From: Candidatus Brevefilum sp.
GTDB taxonomy: Bacteria > Chloroflexota > Anaerolineae > Anaerolineales > Anaerolineaceae
Reading direction: 5' to 3'
Assembly: GCA_019428905.1 (NCBI GenBank)
Contig: JAHYJN010000012.1
Location: 1 to 64,000, forward strand
DNA: 64,000 nt
Positions 29,526 through 38,654 of the stretch are shown here, piece by piece. Below the pieces are notes generated by a model. The model had not been told where the DNA came from, did not search any database, and saw nothing but the letters and a program-made list of their open reading frames with translations. Numbering within the stretch: position 1 is the stretch's first letter; each line of letters begins with the position of its first letter. The translations under genes were made by a program, and so were the position numbers.

Positions 29526-30698
29526 TTACACATCATCCAGTGCTGCCAACCCTGGCAAGATCCTCCCTTCGAGCATCTCCAGTGAGGCGCCGCCCCCGGT
29601 CGAGATGTGGGTGATCTTGTCATCCAAGCCAGATTTCTTGATGGCCGAGATCGAATCGCCGCCGCCGATGATGCTGGTGGCATTGCTCTCTGAGACCGCC
29701 TTGGCAATCGCAAAGGTGCCTTTAGCGAACTTCTCAAACTCAAACACGCCCATCGGGCCGTTCCACACCACGGTGCCGGCATCGGCAATGATGGCACCAA
29801 AGGCTTCTACGGTGCGGGGACCAATATCCAGCACCCGCCAACCGTCAGGGACGTCCCCCACGTCCATCACCTGCTCAGCTGCATCAGCTGCAAAGGCATC
29901 GGCGATGACCACATCCACCGGCAGCACCAGCTTTCCGCCGGCTTTATCCAGCAAAGCTTTGGCAGTATCCACAGCATCACCCTCGACCAGGGAATCGGCC
30001 ATCTCAAAGCCCTGGGCTTTGAAAAAGGTGTTGGCCATACCGCCGCCAATCAGGATCTGATCCGATTTTTCGAGCAGGTTCTCGATCACCCCGATCTTAT
30101 CACTGACCTTAGCGCCGCCCAAAATAGTCACAAAGGGCCGCTCAGGTTCGGCAATCGCGTTGCCCAGGTACTTAATCTCCTTTTCCAGCAAAAAGCCCGC
30201 GGCCGCCGGTAGGTGATCTGTCACACCCGCGGTCGAGGCATGAGCGCGGTGCGCTGAGCCAAAGGCATCGTTCACATACAGGTCCGCCAGGGATGCCATT
30301 TGCCGGGCCATCTCGGGGTCATTCTTCTTCTCGCCGTCATGGAAGCGGGTGTTCTCCAGCACCAGCACCTGGCCGGGCTGCAAAGCCGCTGCGGCAGTTT
30401 CCGCCGGCTCACCAACGCAGTCCGAAGCAAAGGTCACCGGTGCATCGATCAACGTGCCCAGGTATTCCGCCACCGGTCGCATGCTGAAGGCCAGGTCGAC
30501 CCCCTTCGGGCGGCCGAGGTGCGAGCACAGGATCACCGCCGCACCCTGGTCCAGCAAGTATTGGATCGTCGGCAGCGCCGCCACGATGCGCGAATCATCA
30601 CCAACTTTTCCTTCAGCCAGCGGGACGTTGAAATCAACACGCACAAGCACTTTTTTACCCTTAACATCTAGATCTGTTACCATTTTTTTATTAAACAT
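29526..30698 (-). CDS. pgk: Phosphoglycerate kinase
   Basis: Transfers phosphate from 1,3-bisphosphoglycerate to ADP. 390 residues, normal. Substrate motifs VRVDFNVPL near 20 and SHLGRPKG near 59 are present, then [10 protein letters not shown] near 194 and the nucleotide loop [13 protein letters not shown] near 345-357. AAGGAGATTGTTAAAAC precedes the ATG. It follows gap on the same strand with a terminator-like hairpin between them, so expression may be partly uncoupled. Confidence 0.97.
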   Translation of the reverse strand: MFNKKMVTDLDVKGKKVLVRVDFNVPLAEGKVGDDSRIVAALPTIQYLLDQGAAVILCSHLGRPKGVDLAFSMRPVAEYLGTLIDAPVTFASDCVGEPAETAAAALQPGQVLVLENTRFHDGEKKNDPEMARQMASLADLYVNDAFGSAHRAHASTAGVTDHLPAAAGFLLEKEIKYLGNAIAEPERPFVTILGGAKVSDKIGVIENLLEKSDQILIGGGMANTFFKAQGFEMADSLVEGDAVDTAKALLDKAGGKLVLPVDVVIADAFAADAAEQVMDVGDVPDGWRVLDIGPRTVEAFGAIIADAGTVVWNGPMGVFEFEKFAKGTFAIAKAVSESNATSIIGGGDSISAIKKSGLDDKITHISTGGGASLEMLEGRILPGLAALDDV

Positions 30699-30714
30699 GT
30701 TTTAACAATCTCCT

Positions 30715-30764
30715 TATAAAAAAAATGCGTAATGGGCCAGTTTCAGGCGCACATTACGCATTTA
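30715..30764 (-). terminator. Intercistronic terminator between gap and pgk
   Basis: On the minus strand AAATGCGTAATG and CATTACGCATTT form a 12-bp stem with a 17-base loop, followed by a run of T (about eight). It sits 25 bp after gap and 17 bp before the pgk start, so partial read-through would lower pgk relative to gap. Confidence 0.75.
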
Positions 30765-30789
30765 TTGATCTAATTTACGGACATCCCAC

Positions 30790-31821
30790 TTAGAGTGCCT
30801 TTGCCATCAGGGCGGCCAGGTCAGCTGTGCGGCAGGAGTAACCCCATTCATTGTCATACCAGGTGACGACCTTGACAAAGGTGCCATCCATCACGGTGGT
30901 CAACTGCCCATCGATAATGGATGAGAAAGCATTACCCTTGAGGTCCATTGAAACCAATGGCTCCATCGAGAAGTCGAGAATACCCTTCAACGCACCGTCG
31001 GCGGCAGCTTTGAACAGGCTGTTGAGCTCTTCAGCTGTGGTCGGTTTTTCAATCTCGGCCACAAAATCAACCACAGAGACGGTTGGGGTTGGTACCCGCA
31101 GTGAATAACCATCGAATTTACCCTTGAGATCCGGGATGACCAAGGCCAGGGCTTTAGCAGCGCCGGTGGTGGTGGGGATGATGTTCAGGGCAGCTGCCCG
31201 GGCACGGCGGGGGTCCTTGTGCGCCAGGTCAAGGATGCGCTGGTCATTGGTGTAAGAGTGGATGGTGGTCATCAGACCGCGCTTGATGGTGAAGTTATCA
31301 TGCACAACCTTGGCAGCCGGTGCCAGACAGTTGGTGGTGCAAGATGCATTTGAAACGATGTGATGTTTGGCAGAATCGTACCAACTATCGTTGACGCCTA
31401 AAACAATGGTGACATCCTCATTTTTGGCGGGTGCGGTGATGACCACTTTCTTCGCCCCACCGCCATCAATATGGGAATTCGCACCAGGTTTTTCTGGGGT
31501 ACCTTTGCCATCGCGGAACACGCCCGTTCCTTCGATCACAATATCAACGTTGAGATCTGACCAAGGAAGATTGTAGGGATTGCGCTCAGACATGACCTTA
31601 ATTACACCACCGTCGATCACCAAATCGCCATCCTTCACCTCAACGGTGCCGTCATACACACCATAATTTGAGTCATACTTGAACAGGTGGGCGTTTGTCT
31701 CTGCATCAAACAGGTCATTGATCGCCACAACTTCCAAGGTATCTGGGTGGCGCTCTTTGATCGCCTTCAATACCTGACGGCCGATTCGGCCGAAACCATT
31801 AATACCAACACGAGTTGCCAT
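30790..31821 (-). CDS. gap: Glyceraldehyde-3-phosphate dehydrogenase, type I
   Basis: NAD-dependent oxidation and phosphorylation of glyceraldehyde 3-phosphate. 343 residues. Rossmann motif [12 protein letters not shown] (5-16), catalytic Cys in [12 protein letters not shown] near 158-169, active-site His near 185 (IHSYTNDQ), and C-terminal [16 protein letters not shown] lies upstream of the ATG. First gene of gap-pgk, with yvcK upstream on the same strand. Confidence 0.97.
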   Translation of the reverse strand: MATRVGINGFGRIGRQVLKAIKERHPDTLEVVAINDLFDAETNAHLFKYDSNYGVYDGTVEVKDGDLVIDGGVIKVMSERNPYNLPWSDLNVDIVIEGTGVFRDGKGTPEKPGANSHIDGGGAKKVVITAPAKNEDVTIVLGVNDSWYDSAKHHIVSNASCTTNCLAPAAKVVHDNFTIKRGLMTTIHSYTNDQRILDLAHKDPRRARAAALNIIPTTTGAAKALALVIPDLKGKFDGYSLRVPTPTVSVVDFVAEIEKPTTAEELNSLFKAAADGALKGILDFSMEPLVSMDLKGNAFSSIIDGQLTTVMDGTFVKVVTWYDNEWGYSCRTADLAALMAKAL

Positions 31822-31978
31822 ACTTTTTGCCTCCTTAACTAAGTTGTTTACCAGGTTTATTTTACCATCACTTGCCGAACTGTAAATACAATTGACGTAA
31901 TTAATTGCTCAGCCAATCCTACTGCTGAAGACTTGCATGCAGTGTAGTTACCAACTGACTTTATAAATAAGTTAAAGA

Positions 31979-33307
31979 CTAACTGTTTAAAGGACCGGTT
32001 CTCTCGTAGAACAAATCCATCACAGCTTTCGCCAGGCGTTTTGAGTCATGCCGCCAGGGGTGTTCTAGATCGATCAAGTCGGCACAATACACCGAAGTAT
32101 GATCGAGCAAGTCCATGTCCATCTTCACCCAGGAAATGTCCTGACCAAGGTCGCCTTCAAAATGATTATTGCAGATCACCAGGTCAAATAAGTCTTTCCC
32201 AACATGTTTTTCAACGGTTTGAACGTGGTCCAGGCAGTCAAAATTATCCGTTTCGCCCCGTTCAGTGGCGACATTGCAGATGAAAAATTTTAAGGCCTGG
32301 CTGGCACGGACCGCTTCAGCCAGGTCCCGCACCAGCAGGTTTGGCAGCAAGCTGGTAAACAAACTTCCCGGCCCGATGATGATCAGATCAGCACTTAACA
32401 CAGCCGAAATGGCAGGCGGGAACGCCGGCGTCGTGGCTGGGTCCAGCCACAAACGCTTGATCGAACCTTCCGTTTGACGGATTTGGCTTTCACCCGACAC
32501 ATTGTGAATATTTCCATCCGCATCCATCAGGTCTGCCAGCAGGCGGACATCGGTCAAGGTTGAGGGAAGCACCTGCCCATAAACGGCCAAAACCCGCCCT
32601 GATTCAGCAACAGCGGTTTCAAAACTGCCGGTGATCTCCGTCAGGGCAGTGATGAATAGGTTGCCCAGGGAATGTCCCTCCAAACCGGCACCGGATGCAA
32701 AGCGATACTGGAACACCTGCGATAGCAAATCCTCATTGTTGCTCAGCGCAGCCAGGCAGTGGCGGATATCCCCCGGTGGGAGGATGCCGACGTTCTTGCG
32801 CAGCTCACCTGACGACCCGCCGTCGTCGGCGACGGTCACAATGGCGGTAATGTTATGCGTGTACCCCTTGAGACCGCGCAACAGCGAGGCCAGCCCATGC
32901 CCTCCCCCCAGGACGACGATGCGCGGACCGCGATCGCGCCGCCTGAAGGACTCTAACGCTTCAATTAGAGGCTTGCCGGGCGGGAGGAAGGGTTCCAGCA
33001 GCGATCGATTTGACCCCCAAATGCCAATCATCACCATGATGACCCCTAATCCGCCAAAGATGATCACGCGGATCGGTCGGTCGAGGAAGCGCAGCGACAG
33101 CCATGCCAGGGCAGGCAGCCACCAGGTCTCTGGCGCATTGCGGTAGACATCCAGGATGATCAACGCCATACCCAAGCCCAACAGCGTGGTCCCCAGGAAC
33201 ACCAGCATCAACCAGCGCTTATACCCCAGCCCTGGCCGGAACCATTGAGATTCCCGCCGCAGGCTTTCCCACAGCCGGGATAAGAAATTTTGTTTTCGTT
33301 CTTGCAT
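31979..33307 (-). CDS. YvcK/CofD-like protein with N-terminal membrane helices
   Basis: 442 residues from ATG 33307 (MQERKQN). Two N-terminal membrane helices (about 30-50 and 60-100) precede a CofD-fold domain: VVLGGGHGLASLLRGL near 125, TVADDGGSSGELR near 156, LPPGDIRHCLAAL near 174, VIGPGSLFTS near 322. YvcK (gluconeogenesis factor) binds UDP-sugars and affects carbon-source use and cell shape in Bacillus; the position next to gap and pgk fits. The open frame continues 83 codons upstream through GGTGAAT-type repeat DNA; that extension is rejected as non-coding. Confidence 0.88.
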   Translation of the reverse strand: MQERKQNFLSRLWESLRRESQWFRPGLGYKRWLMLVFLGTTLLGLGMALIILDVYRNAPETWWLPALAWLSLRFLDRPIRVIIFGGLGVIMVMIGIWGSNRSLLEPFLPPGKPLIEALESFRRRDRGPRIVVLGGGHGLASLLRGLKGYTHNITAIVTVADDGGSSGELRKNVGILPPGDIRHCLAALSNNEDLLSQVFQYRFASGAGLEGHSLGNLFITALTEITGSFETAVAESGRVLAVYGQVLPSTLTDVRLLADLMDADGNIHNVSGESQIRQTEGSIKRLWLDPATTPAFPPAISAVLSADLIIIGPGSLFTSLLPNLLVRDLAEAVRASQALKFFICNVATERGETDNFDCLDHVQTVEKHVGKDLFDLVICNNHFEGDLGQDISWVKMDMDLLDHTSVYCADLIDLEHPWRHDSKRLAKAVMDLFYERTGPLNS

Positions 33308-33357
33308 GTTCCTGAAATGATAGCAGGGTTTGCGGCAGGCGTCAATGAGGAACAGAT

Positions 33358-33482
33358 GGTGAGTAGTGAGTAGTCCCACTCCGCTCCGCTTCGGGGAGGC
33401 TGTGCACTGAATGGTGAATGGTGAATAGTCCCACGCCACACCGCTTCGGGGAGGCTGTGCACTGAATGGTGAATGGTGAATG
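33358..33482. repeat. Two 55-bp direct repeats with CTACTCA and GGTGAAT heptamers
   Basis: GTGAGTA heptamers at 33358 are followed by two copies, 55 bp apart, of a unit whose core is CGCTTCGGGGAGGCTGTGCA plus GGTGAATG heptamers. The reverse strand reads CCCCGAAGCGG..GTGGGACTA, matching motifs at 38590 and 42351. It lies just upstream of the yvcK start. The rest of 33483-33675 has no gene. Confidence 0.85.
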
Positions 33483-33675
33483 TGTGTACTGCGGTTGTTT
33501 TTCCGGACACTTTTTAATGGTTGTAAATTAGGTATCCAAAGCTTATCCAGAAACATGGGCTATCTCAACCTCTGATGGGGTCAATTTAACCAAAGCAGAA
33601 TGGATCTTCTCTGTCATGTCCTCGATCTCCATCCAGAAGACAACTCGTAACCACGATTTAGGACGGCACAGGGCC

Positions 33676-33741
33676 ACCTAATACCTGATTCCTAATACCT
33701 GATCCCTAATACCTATTACCTATTACCTCATACCTAATACC
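33676..33741. repeat. Heptamer satellite (CCTAATA / CCTATTA)
   Basis: About nine tandem CCTAATA/CCTGATT/CCTATTA heptamers lie 100 bp upstream of the aminotransferase gene. A TATAAT follows at about 33754, a possible -10 for that gene. Confidence 0.85.
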
Positions 33742-33840
33742 TTCTCCGTGATATAATCCCAACTGCAGATGCGGTAGTCTGGCTGCTGTTGCCATCAAAG
33801 CCGCATAAACCAAAGACCGAAATTTAAGGAGGAACGAAGA

Positions 33841-35175
33841 TTGAAAACCTATCAACTGCCTGGCCCAAAGGCGCAGGCGATCATCAAACGCGATCAAGCG
33901 ATCATTTCACCTTCATACCCACGCGCCTATCCCTTTGTGATGGACCACGGCAAAGGCACCGAGGTGTGGGATGTCGACGGCAACCGCTTCTTAGATTTTG
34001 CGGCGGGAATCGCCGTGGTCGCCACCGGTCACAGCCACCCCCAGGTGGTCAAAGCCATCCAGGACCAGGCTGAAAAATTCATCCATGTCTCATCCGATTA
34101 TTACCACGAGACCTGGGTGCGGTTAGGTGAGAAGTTCGACGAAATCGCCCCGTTTGACGGCCCAACTGCCTCGTTTATGAGCAACTCTGGCACCGAAAGC
34201 GTAGAAGCCGCTATCAAGCTGGCCCGCTTCCATACCAAACGCCATGGGTTCATCAGCTTCCTGGGTGCCTTCCACGGCCGCACCGTCGGCTCGGTGACCC
34301 TGACTGCCAGTAAATCCCATTATAAAAGCGGTTTCGCACCGCTGATGAATGGTGTGGTACACGTCCCCTTTCCCGATCCATACCGTCCTCTACTGGCCAG
34401 GCGGGCAGGTGAAGGCTATGGGGAAGCCATAGTGCGCTACATCGAAGATGAAATCATGCAGCGCCTCCTCCCAGCTGACGAGGTCGCAGGCTTCGTAATC
34501 GAGCCGATCCAGGGTGAGGGCGGTTACATCGTCCCGCCGCCGGATTTCTTCCCCGCATTACGGGCGCTGTGCGACAAATACGACATCTTGCTGATCGCCG
34601 ACGAGGTGCAATCGGGCATGGGACGCACCGGCAAGTGGTGGGCGATCGAAAACTTCGGCGTGGAGCCGGATATCATCACCAGCGCCAAAGGGCTGGCATC
34701 GGGGATGCCCCTCGGGGCGATGATCACCCGCAAAGAGATCATGAGCTGGCCCAAAGGTTCCCATGGCAACACCTATGGCGGCAACCCGATCGCCTGTGCA
34801 GCCTCATTGGCGACCATCGACCTGATCGAAAAAACGTACATGAAAAACGTGCGGGATGTCGGTCCCTATACCCTGGACGCCTTGGCCGAAATCATGGCCA
34901 GGCACCCCAGCATTGGCGAGGTGCGCGGCATCGGGCTGATGATCGGCGTCGATTTTGTCCAGGATCGCGAATCTAAAACCCCGGCTGTCGACCTGCGCGA
35001 TGCGGTCGTCAACCTGGCCTTTGAACGCGGCCTGCTGACCCTCGGCTGCGGCCACAGCACCATCCGCATCTCACCGCCCCTTTCCACCACCCGTTCCGAA
35101 GTCGACGAAGCCCTGCTGATCTTCGAAGAAGCAATTTCACTGGCTGAAGCACAGTTCGGCGATATATATAAGTAA
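33841..35175 (+). CDS. Class III aminotransferase (acetylornithine/GABA aminotransferase family)
   Basis: PLP-dependent omega-amino group transferase, 444 residues. The PLP lysine is in TSAKGLASG (K283), its partner Asp in IADEVQSGMGRTG (D254), phosphate-contacting SNSGTES is near 114, and GAFHGRT near 142. The length and FMSNSGTES/ITRKEIMSWP pattern resemble GABA/acetylornithine-type enzymes of Chloroflexota and archaea. The amino donor cannot be fixed. The start is TTG, supported by AAGGAGGAACGAAGA upstream. Single gene. Confidence 0.9.
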   Translation: MKTYQLPGPKAQAIIKRDQAIISPSYPRAYPFVMDHGKGTEVWDVDGNRFLDFAAGIAVVATGHSHPQVVKAIQDQAEKFIHVSSDYYHETWVRLGEKFDEIAPFDGPTASFMSNSGTESVEAAIKLARFHTKRHGFISFLGAFHGRTVGSVTLTASKSHYKSGFAPLMNGVVHVPFPDPYRPLLARRAGEGYGEAIVRYIEDEIMQRLLPADEVAGFVIEPIQGEGGYIVPPPDFFPALRALCDKYDILLIADEVQSGMGRTGKWWAIENFGVEPDIITSAKGLASGMPLGAMITRKEIMSWPKGSHGNTYGGNPIACAASLATIDLIEKTYMKNVRDVGPYTLDALAEIMARHPSIGEVRGIGLMIGVDFVQDRESKTPAVDLRDAVVNLAFERGLLTLGCGHSTIRISPPLSTTRSEVDEALLIFEEAISLAEAQFGDIYK

Positions 35176-35204
35176 TCGATAACTACTCAGAGTTTAAGGT
35201 AATA

Positions 35205-35247
35205 GGGGGTTGTGGTGCGGCGGCTTCGCCGCCACATCACACCCCCC
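35205..35247. repeat. GGGGGTTGTGGT hairpin with TTCG loop
   Basis: A long stem GGGGGTTGTGGTG..ATCACACCCCCC encloses GGCGGC-TTCG-CCGCC. There is no T run, so it is probably an interspersed palindrome and not a terminator. Related copies are at 55939-55999 and 60022-60064. Confidence 0.75.
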
Positions 35248-35313
35248 ACCCTTCACCAGCATGGCTGCCTGAGACAATCCAGTCATCGGTTTGATCAAGG
35301 TTAGGTGCCAGAC

Positions 35314-36336
35314 ATGGCTAGAGATGATGGTCTTAAACAAGCAACCCTCTCCTGGCTGCTGCAAGAAGAACACCCAGGGGTGCGCTATCTCGCCCTACGG
35401 GACCTGCTCGATCTTGACCCAGCGGACCCGGAACTGCTCACAGCGCGTGCTCAAGCCCATCAGAACGGCCCCATCGCCCATATCCTGGCTGCCATGGTTG
35501 AACCGGGCTGGTGGGCTGAACCCGGCCCAGGCTATAACCCGAAATACCGCAGCACGGTATGGTCCCTCATCATGCTAGGCCAGCTGGGGGCCTCAGCACA
35601 GTTTGACGAACGCATCAAACGCGCCTGCAGCTACCTGTTGGACCACGCCCTGACCGAATTCGGCCAATTCAGCGCTTCGGGAACCCCCGGGGGCACCGCC
35701 GACTGCTTGCAGGGTAATTTGCTTTCAGCCCTGCTGGACCTGGGCTATGCTGACCCGCGCCTTGAAAAAGCCTTCGAGTGGATGGCGCGCAGCGTCACCG
35801 GTGAAGGTGTGGCCCCCATGGGAGAAAAAAACACCCCCATCCGCTACTATGCGGGAAAAATTGGCCCTAATTTCGCTTGCGGCGCCAATAATAAGCTTCC
35901 TTGTGCCTGGGGTGCGGTCAAAGTCATGCTGGCCTTCAGTAAGCTCCCCACAGCCAAACGCACGCCGTTGATCAATCAGGCCATCGAACAGGGGATTGAT
36001 TTCCTGTTGAGCGTTGACCCACTGGACGCTGCTTACCCTACCGGTTACAGTGCTAAACCCAGCGGCAATTGGTGGAAATTCGGCTTCCCGGTGTTCTATG
36101 TGACCGACCTGCTGCAAAACGTGGAAGCCCTGGTCCGCTTGGGCCTGGGAGCTGACCTACGCCTCACCCGCGCCCTGGCTTACATCGTGGAGAAGCAGGA
36201 CCAGGACGGCCGCTGGTCACTGGATTATGATTACACCGGCAAAACCTGGGTTGATTTTGGTCCCAAAAAGCAACCCAATAAATGGGTCACTTACCGCGCA
36301 GCCTGGGTGATAAAAAACGCTTATCACCCAGGCTAA
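35314..36336 (+). CDS. Terpenoid-cyclase-fold (alpha-toroid) protein
   Basis: About 340 residues with the helical-toroid pattern of squalene cyclase/prenyltransferase beta-like domains: repeated W/Y-rich helices and QW-type segments (VEKQDQDGRWSLDY near 295, FSASGTPGGTADCLQGNLL near 117). It lacks the DxDD motif of squalene-hopene cyclase, so cyclase activity is not supported. Related proteins in other Chloroflexota are often mislabelled in databases. ATG 35314 with AGGTG upstream is preferred over GTG 35305. Function unknown. Confidence 0.65.
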   Translation: MARDDGLKQATLSWLLQEEHPGVRYLALRDLLDLDPADPELLTARAQAHQNGPIAHILAAMVEPGWWAEPGPGYNPKYRSTVWSLIMLGQLGASAQFDERIKRACSYLLDHALTEFGQFSASGTPGGTADCLQGNLLSALLDLGYADPRLEKAFEWMARSVTGEGVAPMGEKNTPIRYYAGKIGPNFACGANNKLPCAWGAVKVMLAFSKLPTAKRTPLINQAIEQGIDFLLSVDPLDAAYPTGYSAKPSGNWWKFGFPVFYVTDLLQNVEALVRLGLGADLRLTRALAYIVEKQDQDGRWSLDYDYTGKTWVDFGPKKQPNKWVTYRAAWVIKNAYHPG

Positions 36337-36386
36337 CCCCTCGTCTATTCAATTTTCGCGAATACCTGTTTTCCCAGCCCTCTGGA

Positions 36387-37751
36387 TTATTTCGTGGGCG
36401 TTGGTGTCGGGGGCGGGTCCCACACCAGCAAGCTGGCAATCGGCCCGGTCAGGCTGGCATAGTTACCCCAGACCCAGCAATGCCCGGCACTGGTGGGGTT
36501 CTTGATCACCCAGTAGGTTCCAGCAGCGTTGCGCCCGATCACTTCAGCGATCTTCCCAATCCTTAAGATGGTGAGAATCTCATAAGCCTGCCCCGGACCC
36601 GTACGGCAGTTGGTATCAACCCTGACTTGCAGGGTGACCGAGGATGGGGTGGGTGTGGCGGGCGGGTCCCACACTGGCAGGTTGGCTGTCGATCCTGTCA
36701 GCTTGGCGTATTCACCCCACACCCAGCAGTGACCCGACCCTTCGGGATTTTCAATCACCCAGTAGTCAGCTGTCCCGTGCCGCCCGATCACATTCACCGT
36801 TTTACCAGGCTGCAGCACACTGACAATCTCGTAGGCTTTCCCTGGCCCCACCCGGCAGTTGGTGGGCACACTCACACTCAGCACGACACCCGTTGGCGTC
36901 GGTGTCACACCGGCGCTGGGCGTTGGTGCTGGTGGGGCTTCCCACACCGGCAGGCTGGCTGGCGAGCCGCTGAACTTAGCATACTCACCCCACACCCAGC
37001 AGTGACCGGATCCATCTGGATTTTCAACGACCCAGAAGTCTGCGCTGGCATGCCGGCCGATGACATTGACCGTCTTTCCAGGCCGCAGCACGCTGACGAT
37101 GTCGTATATCATCCCAGGTCCCACCCGGCAGTTGGTTGGCACGCTTACCTCAAGCACGACCTTCGTGGGTGTAGGCGTCAGACCAGCGATGGGTGTTGGG
37201 GTTGGTGGCGCAGCCCACACCGGCAGATCAGCCGTTTGACCGCTGACCCGGGCATAATTGCCCCATAACCAGCATGTGCCGGCCCCAGCCGGGTTCTGAA
37301 CGACCCAGTACGTGCCGCTAGCATTACGAGCGACCACTTCCACCTGTCGGCCAACTGGCAGGACGCTCACCCAGTCGTAAATCTTACCCGGACCGGTTCG
37401 GCAGTTGGTGGCCACGCTCACCTCTGCCAGGGGAACGGAGGATATAGCTGTGGCGGTGGGCAAAGGCATTTCGGTTGCGGTGGCTGTCGCAGTTGGTGTT
37501 AATGTAGGGGTTGCTTGTGGGGAGGGTTCTTCGATCGGCGCTTGTTCTTCGACGGTCGTCGGCATAGCTACCATCGTCTGCGTTACAATCACCTCAATTT
37601 GCTGTTGGACATCCAGGGTTTGGGCAATAAAGGTTTCCACCAGCTGTTCGAGACCCTCCTCTTGCTGCCCATCGGGGGGTGTGCTGCACGCGCTGATCAC
37701 CAGCAGGGGGATTACAACAAATGCTAACATCAAGAATTTATTGGTTTTCAT
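36387..37751 (-). CDS. SH3b-repeat lipoprotein
   Basis: 454 residues. Signal peptide with lipobox LLVISAC (Cys 22), a Gln/Thr/Pro-rich stalk (about 30-105), then four bacterial SH3-like repeats of about 80-85 residues (near 112-180, 195-265, 280-350 and 365-435), each with NCRxGPGxxYD/E, a GxxVxVxxR segment, WVVxNP and G.CWxWG.YA, and joined by TPTP linkers. Such domains bind cell-wall or protein ligands outside the membrane. The repeats are close enough in DNA to suggest recent duplication. It is followed upstream by another lipoprotein gene on the same strand. Confidence 0.88.
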   Translation of the reverse strand: MKTNKFLMLAFVVIPLLVISACSTPPDGQQEEGLEQLVETFIAQTLDVQQQIEVIVTQTMVAMPTTVEEQAPIEEPSPQATPTLTPTATATATEMPLPTATAISSVPLAEVSVATNCRTGPGKIYDWVSVLPVGRQVEVVARNASGTYWVVQNPAGAGTCWLWGNYARVSGQTADLPVWAAPPTPTPIAGLTPTPTKVVLEVSVPTNCRVGPGMIYDIVSVLRPGKTVNVIGRHASADFWVVENPDGSGHCWVWGEYAKFSGSPASLPVWEAPPAPTPSAGVTPTPTGVVLSVSVPTNCRVGPGKAYEIVSVLQPGKTVNVIGRHGTADYWVIENPEGSGHCWVWGEYAKLTGSTANLPVWDPPATPTPSSVTLQVRVDTNCRTGPGQAYEILTILRIGKIAEVIGRNAAGTYWVIKNPTSAGHCWVWGNYASLTGPIASLLVWDPPPTPTPTK

Positions 37752-37858
37752 TTTGTCCTCTTTTTTTCTTTCATCGTAACGGCTCAGGAAGCACTTTTGC
37801 TGAAGGGTGCTCGCACTGAGTACTTACCTTTCATCTATTTCGGATCAATACACCCAGG

Positions 37859-38359
37859 TCACGGGACATACGGTGGCAAATCCAGTACCTGGCAAACACC
37901 TTCCTCCTCACAGTTGACACGCACCGTAAACACATCTACGGGTGGCATCTCCTCTTCGGTCGCGCCGCAGCAGGGTCCTAACACAAACCGGCTTCCATCC
38001 GGGTTGGCATACGCTACTTCAAACACCAGGATATCTTGAAGATCAGCATCGATGGCTGCCAGGCTTAATACCGGCAAGCAGATGAAACCGTTGAACTCGC
38101 ATGCTGCAGTCAGCAAACCCGACTTATCATCCGGGTCCATCCCCGGGTTAAAATATTCCAGCTCCTCATACGAACCCCCATACAGCTCAACAGCTTTTTC
38201 GTACTCACCCTGGCTGAGTAACGCGAAAAATTCCACCAAAGCCGCTTTCGCTTGAGACTCGTGCGTGATATTTTGACCACCTTCAGATGCAAACGGACCA
38301 ATATTGCATGCATTTAAGAAAATAATCAGTAAGAAAATTAATAATTGTCGTGGTTTCAT
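37859..38359 (-). CDS. Small secreted lipoprotein of unknown function
   Basis: 166 residues; hydrophobic leader and lipobox LNAC (Cys 18). The mature part has an AKAALVEFFALLSQGEYEKAVELYGG segment resembling the start of NTF2/SnoaL-like or lumazine-binding-like folds, and several Cys (CEFNGFIC, GPCC, C..GVC) that may form disulfides. Not otherwise recognised. Same strand as the SH3b lipoprotein, about 100 bp upstream of it. Confidence 0.7.
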   Translation of the reverse strand: MKPRQLLIFLLIIFLNACNIGPFASEGGQNITHESQAKAALVEFFALLSQGEYEKAVELYGGSYEELEYFNPGMDPDDKSGLLTAACEFNGFICLPVLSLAAIDADLQDILVFEVAYANPDGSRFVLGPCCGATEEEMPPVDVFTVRVNCEEEGVCQVLDLPPYVP

Positions 38360-38540
38360 CGGATCCTTATCAAGATCAAATTAATATCAAATTACCGAAC
38401 TTAGTTAATCAAATAGACGTAATTATTATGAAGAACGTTCCAATGAACCTATCATTGAATTGAATTGAACAGGGATCGGTAAAATCAAACCATTCCCAAT
38501 CTTAATCTAATAAACTCATAACATACAAGTCCAAATGACC

Positions 38541-38626
38541 CTCCTAATCCCTAATCCCTATTACCTATTACCTATTACCTATTACCCAACGAAGTCCCCG
38601 TAGCGTTAGCTGAGTGGGATACCTAA
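38541..38626. repeat. CCTATTA heptamers plus GTAGCGTTAGCTGAGTGGGA motif
   Basis: Five or six CCTATTA/CCTAATC heptamers are followed by GAAGTCCCCGTAGCGTTAGC and TGAGTGGGATACC. The same composite is seen at 42291-42410. The rest of 38360-38654 holds no gene. Confidence 0.8.
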
Positions 38627-38642
38627 TCACCTTCTTTTGCGT

Positions 38643-38648
38643 TAGAAT
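38643..38648 (+). promoter_or_regulatory. -10 box of the histidine kinase gene (leaderless candidate)
   Basis: TAGAAT ends six bases before ATG 38655, with no ribosome binding site. Confidence 0.5.
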
Positions 38649-38654
38649 TAACCT

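Noticed and set aside
33308-33556. N-terminal extension of the YvcK-like protein (83 codons)
   Set aside because: It is translation of heptamer and GAAGCG-type repeat DNA; a better start with a ribosome binding site is at 33307.
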